DNA from: Actinomadura oligospora ATCC 43269 | GTDB lineage: Bacteria; Actinomycetota; Actinomycetes; Streptosporangiales; Streptosporangiaceae | Reading direction: 5' to 3' | DNA: 64,000 nucleotides | Assembly (NCBI RefSeq): GCF_000518265.1 | Contig: NZ_JADG01000013.1 | Location: forward strand, 62,001 to 126,000 | Shown here: positions 59,973 through 64,000 of the stretch, piece by piece | Position numbering within the stretch: position 1 is the first letter of the stretch | Layout: each line of letters starts with the position of its first letter | Position numbers and translations under genes: made by a program | The notes under the pieces: generated by a model | Told to the model about the DNA's origin: nothing | The model's database searches: none | What the model saw: the letters and a program-made list of their open reading frames with translations, nothing else

Positions 59973-60338
59973 TCACTGATCTCCGGCGCCCGGCCCGAGC
60001 GGCTCGGGTCGCGCCGGGACGTGGCCGCCGCGAGCGGCACGTCACCCCCCGATCGAGCGACGCGTCCCCGGCGCGGGCGTGAGCCCGCCCAGGCGGCCGC
60101 CGAGCTCGACAGAACCCCGGCGAAACCGACACCGACCGTCCGGCCCGGACGAGCGTTCCGCACGCCTGCCCTCCCAGCGGCCGTGGACGCGCCGTCCGCC
60201 GGTCCGAACCCGCGGACCGGACACCGGCCGGCGGACGGGGCGGACGGTTCCGCAGGGAGACGCGGCAGGCGCGGCACGGTCCGCGCGCCGCGGCAAGCAG
60301 TCCGACCTTCACCAACGAAGATCCTCGAACGGAGCATC
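59973..60338. other. 366-base intergenic region, terminator plus chaplin leader
   Basis: Its left end holds the terminator 59983-60017. The rest has no gene I can support; the chaplin frame stays open upstream to 60021, but this part is Arg/Pro-rich and lacks a ribosome site. The true ATG at 60339 has GGAG eight bases upstream. Confidence 0.55.
59983..60017 (+). terminator. Hairpin terminator after the gene at 59157
   Basis: An outer stem CCGGCGC / GCGCCGG encloses an inner stem CCCGAG-cgg-CTCGGG, starting about ten bases past the stop at 59972. Confidence 0.65.
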
Positions 60339-63029
60339 ATGCGAACGTGGGCCATGGGTACCGCTCGTGCCGCCGCTCTCACCGCGAGCTTTGTGGCACT
60401 GGGCGCCAGCGTCATCCCCACCGCTGCGCTGGCCGACACCACCGACGGCACCGGCAGCGTGCTCGGCGGCAACCAGATCAACGCGCCGGTCTCCGCGCCG
60501 GTCGACATCGGCGGCAACGCGGTCGCCGTCGCGGGCCACGCGAAGGGCCGTGAGAGGGGCGGCGCGACCGTCCACAACGGCCCGGACGGCGGCGGGCAGA
60601 AGACCTCCGGACGCGGCGGAGTGCTGTCCGGGAACCAGGTGCACGCCCCCGTCTCCGCGCCCGTCAACGCCTGCGGCAACGCCGTCGCGATCCTCGGCGA
60701 GGCCGACGCGGGCTGCAAGGGCGGCGCGACCGTCCACAACGGGCCGGACGGCGCCCCCGGCGGCCACCACCACGGCCGTCCGGGTGGCAAGCACCACAAG
60801 CCCGGTCGCGGACACGGCAAGAAGGACAGCGGCAAGGGCGGTCACGACAGGACGGGCGGCAGCGGACGCTCCGGACACGGCCCGAACGGCGGCGGACAGA
60901 CCACGTCCGGCGAGGGCGGCGTCGGCTCCGGCGACCAGGTGGACGCGCCGATCTCCCTCCCGGTGGACGCGTGCGGGAACGCGATCGCGATCCTCGGCGT
61001 GTCCGAGGCGCGTTGCGTGGGCGGCGCGTCCGTCCACAACAGCGGCGCGGACGGGCAGAAGACCCGCGGCAAGGGCGGCGTGCTCGCGGGCAACCAGGCC
61101 CACGCGCCGGTGTCCGCGCCGATCGACGTCTGCGGCAACGCGGCGGGCGTGCTCGGCGAGGCCCACGCCGGATGCAGGGGCGGCGCGGCCGTCAAGAACG
61201 GTGGCCACACCGGCGCCGGGCAGCGGACGTCCGGCAACGGCAGCGTCGGCGGCGGCAACCAGGTGGACGCCCCGATCAGCCTTCCGATCAGCGCCTGCGG
61301 CAACAGCGTCGGCAACGCGCACGCCTCCTGCCACGGCGGTGCGTCCGTCCGGAACGGCGGCCACGGGTCGGGGCGGCAGACGACCAACGGCGACGGCAGC
61401 GTCCTCGGCGGGAACCAGATCAACGCGCCGGTCTCCGCGCCGGTGAGCGTCTGCGGCAACGCGGTCGGCGTGCTCGGCGAGGCGGGCGCGCACTGCGCGG
61501 GCGGCGCCCACGTGCGCAGCAGCTCGGGCGGCGGCCAGCACACGTCCGGGGAGGGCGGCGTGCTCGCGGGCGACCAGGTGAACCTGCCGATCTCCGCACC
61601 CGTGAGCGTCTGCGGCAACGCCGTCGCCATCCTCGGCGAGGCGAACGCCGCATGTGACGGCACCGCCACGGTGTTCGGCCCGAAGGGCTCGGGCGCGCAC
61701 ACGCACACGGACGGCCCCGGCGGCGGCTACACCCCGTACAGCCGGGCGAACACCGACGCGCGGCGTCCTGTCCCCGCGCCGATGCCGGGCCTCCCGCGCA
61801 CGGGCCCCGGATCCGGTCTCGGCGCGGGCTCGCTGCCGGTCAACCCCGGTTCGGCCCTGCCCGCCCTGCCGAAGCTCCCGGTCGCGGGCAACCTGTCCAG
61901 CCTTCCGCTGGTCTCCGGGCTCCGCCCCGGCTCCGGCAAGGCCGGACTGCCGGTCGGGTCCGCCCTCCGCTCCCGCTCGGGCCTGCCGCTGGCGTCCACG
62001 CTCCCGGCGAAGTCGGGTCTCCCGTTGGCGTCCACGCTCCCGGGCAAGTCGGGTCTGCCGGTCATGTCGGGCCTGCCGTCCACATCCGGGCTTCCGCTGG
62101 TGTCGAGCCTGCCGTCGACGTCCAAGCTGCCGCTGGTCTCCAGCCTTCCGCTGACGTCCGGCCTGCCGGCGAAGCCGGTCTCGCCGAGCAAGCCGGTCTC
62201 GCCGAGCAAGCCGGGTTCGCTGACCAAGCCGGGTTCGCTGACCAAGGCCGGGGCGGCGGGCAAGTCTGGCCTGCCGGTCGTCTCGGGCCTGCCCGTGGCG
62301 TCCAACCTGCCGCTGGGGTCCGGGCTTCCGCTTCGGAAGGCGCTGCCTTCCACGGCCGGGCTGCCGGTGCCGTCGGGGGTTCCGTCCGTTCCGGGCGCGT
62401 CCAAGCTGACGGCGCTTCCGGGCCTGTCGCAGCTGCCCGCCGCCCCGGCCTCGCTGGGGACGCCGCTGTCGCGCAGCCGCACCCGGGGCGGGCCGGTTCC
62501 GACGGTCCCCGGCCTGTCGCAGCTGCCCGTCCAGACCGGCCAGCTGCCCGTGCGGCTGCCGCTGGGGGCCGCGCGGACGCCGTTCGCCCCGTCCGGGTCG
62601 GCCGTCCCGCAGGTCGGCGCGCTGACCCGCGGCCTGCCCGCCGCTCCGGTGGCGCTGCCGGGCCTGCCCGTCCCGTCCGCCCGGCGCAGCACCCACGTGT
62701 CGGGTGACGCCGTGTCCCGGCTGACCGGCGTCAAGCTGCCCGTCGCGGACGCGCTGCCCGTGTCCGGCGACCTCAACACCCCGCAGATCGGCGGCGTGAC
62801 GGACAAGGCCCCGGTCAAGGACCTCACCCAGCTGAAGGGCCTCACCCAGGTGAAGGACCTCACGCAGGCCACGGACCTGACGCACGTCCGGAAGACGGCC
62901 GCCGAGGAGTCGGTCACCAGCGGCACCCACGCGGACTCCACCTGGGTCCTGGGCGCCGCCGCGGTGCTGACGGCGCTGTCCGGCGTGCTGTCGCTGGGCC
63001 GCCGCGTCCGCCTCTTCCGGCGGGCCTGA
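60339..63029 (+). CDS. Long cell-surface chaplin protein with seven chaplin repeats
   Basis: An 896-residue protein. Signal peptide MRTWAMGTARAAALTASFVA, cleaved near ALAD. Seven chaplin domains fill about residues 38-445, each of the form G(G/S)V-x2-G-(N/D)-Q-x3-P(V/I)S-x-P and CGN...C-x-G. The first has no Cys (IGGNAVAVAG) and the fifth is shortened (CGNSVGNAHASC). Residues 470-850 are low-complexity repeats (SGLPLASTLPAK type; LTKPGS). The C-terminus has a membrane segment (LGAAAVLTALSGVLSLG) and basic tail, anchoring it to membrane or wall. Chaplins coat aerial hyphae and spores. Long chaplins usually have two such domains, so seven is unusual. Confidence 0.93.
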   Translation: MRTWAMGTARAAALTASFVALGASVIPTAALADTTDGTGSVLGGNQINAPVSAPVDIGGNAVAVAGHAKGRERGGATVHNGPDGGGQKTSGRGGVLSGNQVHAPVSAPVNACGNAVAILGEADAGCKGGATVHNGPDGAPGGHHHGRPGGKHHKPGRGHGKKDSGKGGHDRTGGSGRSGHGPNGGGQTTSGEGGVGSGDQVDAPISLPVDACGNAIAILGVSEARCVGGASVHNSGADGQKTRGKGGVLAGNQAHAPVSAPIDVCGNAAGVLGEAHAGCRGGAAVKNGGHTGAGQRTSGNGSVGGGNQVDAPISLPISACGNSVGNAHASCHGGASVRNGGHGSGRQTTNGDGSVLGGNQINAPVSAPVSVCGNAVGVLGEAGAHCAGGAHVRSSSGGGQHTSGEGGVLAGDQVNLPISAPVSVCGNAVAILGEANAACDGTATVFGPKGSGAHTHTDGPGGGYTPYSRANTDARRPVPAPMPGLPRTGPGSGLGAGSLPVNPGSALPALPKLPVAGNLSSLPLVSGLRPGSGKAGLPVGSALRSRSGLPLASTLPAKSGLPLASTLPGKSGLPVMSGLPSTSGLPLVSSLPSTSKLPLVSSLPLTSGLPAKPVSPSKPVSPSKPGSLTKPGSLTKAGAAGKSGLPVVSGLPVASNLPLGSGLPLRKALPSTAGLPVPSGVPSVPGASKLTALPGLSQLPAAPASLGTPLSRSRTRGGPVPTVPGLSQLPVQTGQLPVRLPLGAARTPFAPSGSAVPQVGALTRGLPAAPVALPGLPVPSARRSTHVSGDAVSRLTGVKLPVADALPVSGDLNTPQIGGVTDKAPVKDLTQLKGLTQVKDLTQATDLTHVRKTAAEESVTSGTHADSTWVLGAAAVLTALSGVLSLGRRVRLFRRA

Positions 63030-63035
63030 CCGCTC

Positions 63036-63063
63036 GTGGACGGGGGCTCCGGCTCCCGTCCAC
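63036..63063 (+). terminator. Hairpin terminator after the chaplin gene
   Basis: GTGGACGGG (63036-63044) pairs with CCCGTCCAC (63055-63063), starting seven bases past the stop. Confidence 0.8.
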
Positions 63064-63622
63064 AAGCGCGTCCGCGTCCGGACGGGCAGTTTCCGAGGTT
63101 TCGCCCTCGGACGAGCCGCCCGCCTCCGGACCGCACAGACGCTTTGCCCGTCCCGGAGGCGCGGTCTGGGGCGGGCAAAGCCCTGTTCAAGAAAGGTTCC
63201 CGTTCCCGGTGGTGTCGCCGGGGTCCGGAAGGGCTTGCCGCGAGGCGGGGTCGTTATCCCGGAATGGGGAGTGAGGTCTCACACGGGCGGTTTTGTCGTC
63301 GTGGTACGCGGAGAGACTCGTCCGGGTAGGGGACGTGACCGAGGGACGCGACCGAGGACGTGGGGGAGCGATGCGACCGGGGGCGCGTCCGAGGGACGTG
63401 TTCGAGGGCGGGATCGAGGGGCGTGACGCGCCGGACGGCGTGGCGCGCGGCGGAGGGGACGCGGGAGACGCGATGAACGGGGGCGGACGCGATTATGATT
63501 ACCGGGCGTCAAAGGATTCGTACTTAGTGCTACGCTCCGGACGGAGTGCGCAGAGGGAGTCAAAGGGTGTGACGCCGGAGGGCGACCCGCCTGGCCTGCG
63601 GAAACAGCGCCGGGCCGGACGC
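63064..63622. other. 560-base region with degenerate GAGGGACGTG-type repeats and no supported gene
   Basis: Between about 63325 and 63440 short variants of GAGGGACGTG recur (for example 63351, 63391, 63417) in a G-rich strand. A + strand open frame from 63293 runs through into the antisense of the DUF5703 gene and has a Gly/Arg/Asp-rich translation, so it is not called. A short AT-richer segment near 63493-63530 could be a promoter, but no gene follows on that strand. Confidence 0.5.
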
Positions 63623-63808
63623 CTAGAAGGTGCGCACCTGGCGAATGATCTTGCGACGCAGTTGGATCCGGCGGCTACCGTCGGGGTAGAGGCGCAGCCG
63701 GTCGAGCTCCCAGCCGCCGTGTTCGGCGTGCTCGGTGAGGATCTGCCGGGCGGTGTCACGTGTGGTGCCGCGCGGCAGTCGGAGAACGAGGTAGGTGTAC
63801 TCCACCAT
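63623..63808 (-). CDS. DUF5703 family protein
   Basis: A 61-residue protein: MVEYTYLVLRLPRGTTRDTA, ILTEHAEHGGWELDRLRLYP, and RRIQLRRKIIRQVRTF. This is the complete DUF5703 pattern, a small conserved actinobacterial protein of unknown function. Start ATG 63808. A frame ending at 63818, ten bases upstream on the same strand, suggests co-transcription with a gene that runs off the window. Confidence 0.9.
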   Translation of the reverse strand: MVEYTYLVLRLPRGTTRDTARQILTEHAEHGGWELDRLRLYPDGSRRIQLRRKIIRQVRTF

Positions 63809-63817
63809 TGCCCCTCA

Positions 63818-64000
63818 TTATGACCCGGCGGTGTCCTGCGGACGTCCGGCCGGCGACGGCTTCGGCGGTGGCGTGGGAGACGGGTCCGGAAGCGGCTCGG
63901 GTGGCGTCCCTGTCCGCAGCCCCGGCGGCGACGTGTCATCCTGTGGGAGTTTCACGGCGGCCGTGGGGTGGCGGGGGTTCCCCGGACGGGAAGGCGCGGC
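63818..64000 (-). CDS. Possible C-terminus of a Pro-rich protein (runs off the right edge)
   Basis: A - strand frame is open from the window edge for 60 codons to a TAA at 63818-63820. Its end (VKLPQDDTSPPGLRTGTPPE, then PTPPPKPSPAGRPQDTAGS) is a typical disordered Pro/Ser/Thr tail. It stops nine bases before the DUF5703 start, as expected for an upstream operon gene. An internal GTG (VKLPQDD) could also make it a 45-residue protein. The rest lies outside the window. Confidence 0.45.
   Translation of the reverse strand, partial: AAPSRPGNPRHPTAAVKLPQDDTSPPGLRTGTPPEPLPDPSPTPPPKPSPAGRPQDTAGS

Noticed and set aside
60309..63065. A 918-codon antisense frame over the chaplin gene
   Set aside because: It is created by the repeats and GC bias of the chaplin gene; no signal, fold or ribosome site.
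63293..63823. A 176-codon + strand frame near the right end
   Set aside because: It runs antisense through the whole DUF5703 gene and has a low-complexity Gly/Arg/Asp translation without a ribosome site.

Overview
The window is very GC-rich, starts many genes with GTG, packs genes with 1- or 4-base stop/start overlaps, and carries actinomycete-only families: chaplins, DUF397/XRE pairs, GHKL anti-sigma-like ATPases, DesK/NarL two-component pairs and DUF5703. It is a filamentous actinomycete chromosome. A member of the Thermomonosporaceae (Actinomadura-like) fits best, but that is inference from gene content.

Layout. (1) 0-9.9 kb: regulator/enzyme units. These are a TetR gene divergent from an FAD oxidoreductase, a phytoene-desaturase-like oxidoreductase, a WYL regulator divergent from an epoxide hydrolase, and an MMPL exporter-kinase-response regulator operon. 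(2) 10-13.3 kb: a HEAT-repeat protein, a decayed sugar-nucleotidyltransferase/DUF397 junction, an XRE-DUF397 pair and a short gene chain ending in a GHKL ATPase. (3) 13.3-17.7 kb: a second epoxide hydrolase and a convergent sensor kinase/response regulator pair. (4) 18.6-43.6 kb: a contractile injection system (eCIS, phage-tail-like particle) locus. (5) 43.7-47.3 kb: a membrane protein and two secreted proteins. (6) 47.7-57.5 kb: a probable old genomic island at a tRNA-Leu, bounded by a 13-bp repeat of the tRNA 3' end. It holds a recombinase remnant, an IS110-like remnant, a two-component pair and an operon of hydrolases plus an aldo/keto reductase. (7) 57.7-64 kb: an M20 peptidase, a secreted Pro/Ala-rich protein, a seven-repeat chaplin protein and a DUF5703 gene.

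The eCIS locus is the most striking part. It encodes sheath, two tube proteins, LysM adaptor, VgrG-like spike, gp25, gpJ and gpI baseplate parts, DUF4255 cap, AAA+ ATPase, a DUF6760 protein and a tail-assembly protein. It also encodes three single-pass membrane proteins that could tie the particle to the envelope, and two candidate cargo proteins. One cargo candidate is a DUF4157 protein whose C-terminal half carries a zinc-protease signature resembling anthrax lethal factor. The other is a long coiled-coil protein with a hydrophobic helical hairpin. Both share an N-terminal LQRxxGN signature, and a short PVQR motif recurs in these two and in a huge Pro/Ala/Ser-rich protein. That large gene is split by an apparent one-base deletion inside an 18-bp repeat. 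I recognise no tape-measure, tail-fibre or PAAR gene.

All functional calls come from reading motifs and context by eye. No database search was run.
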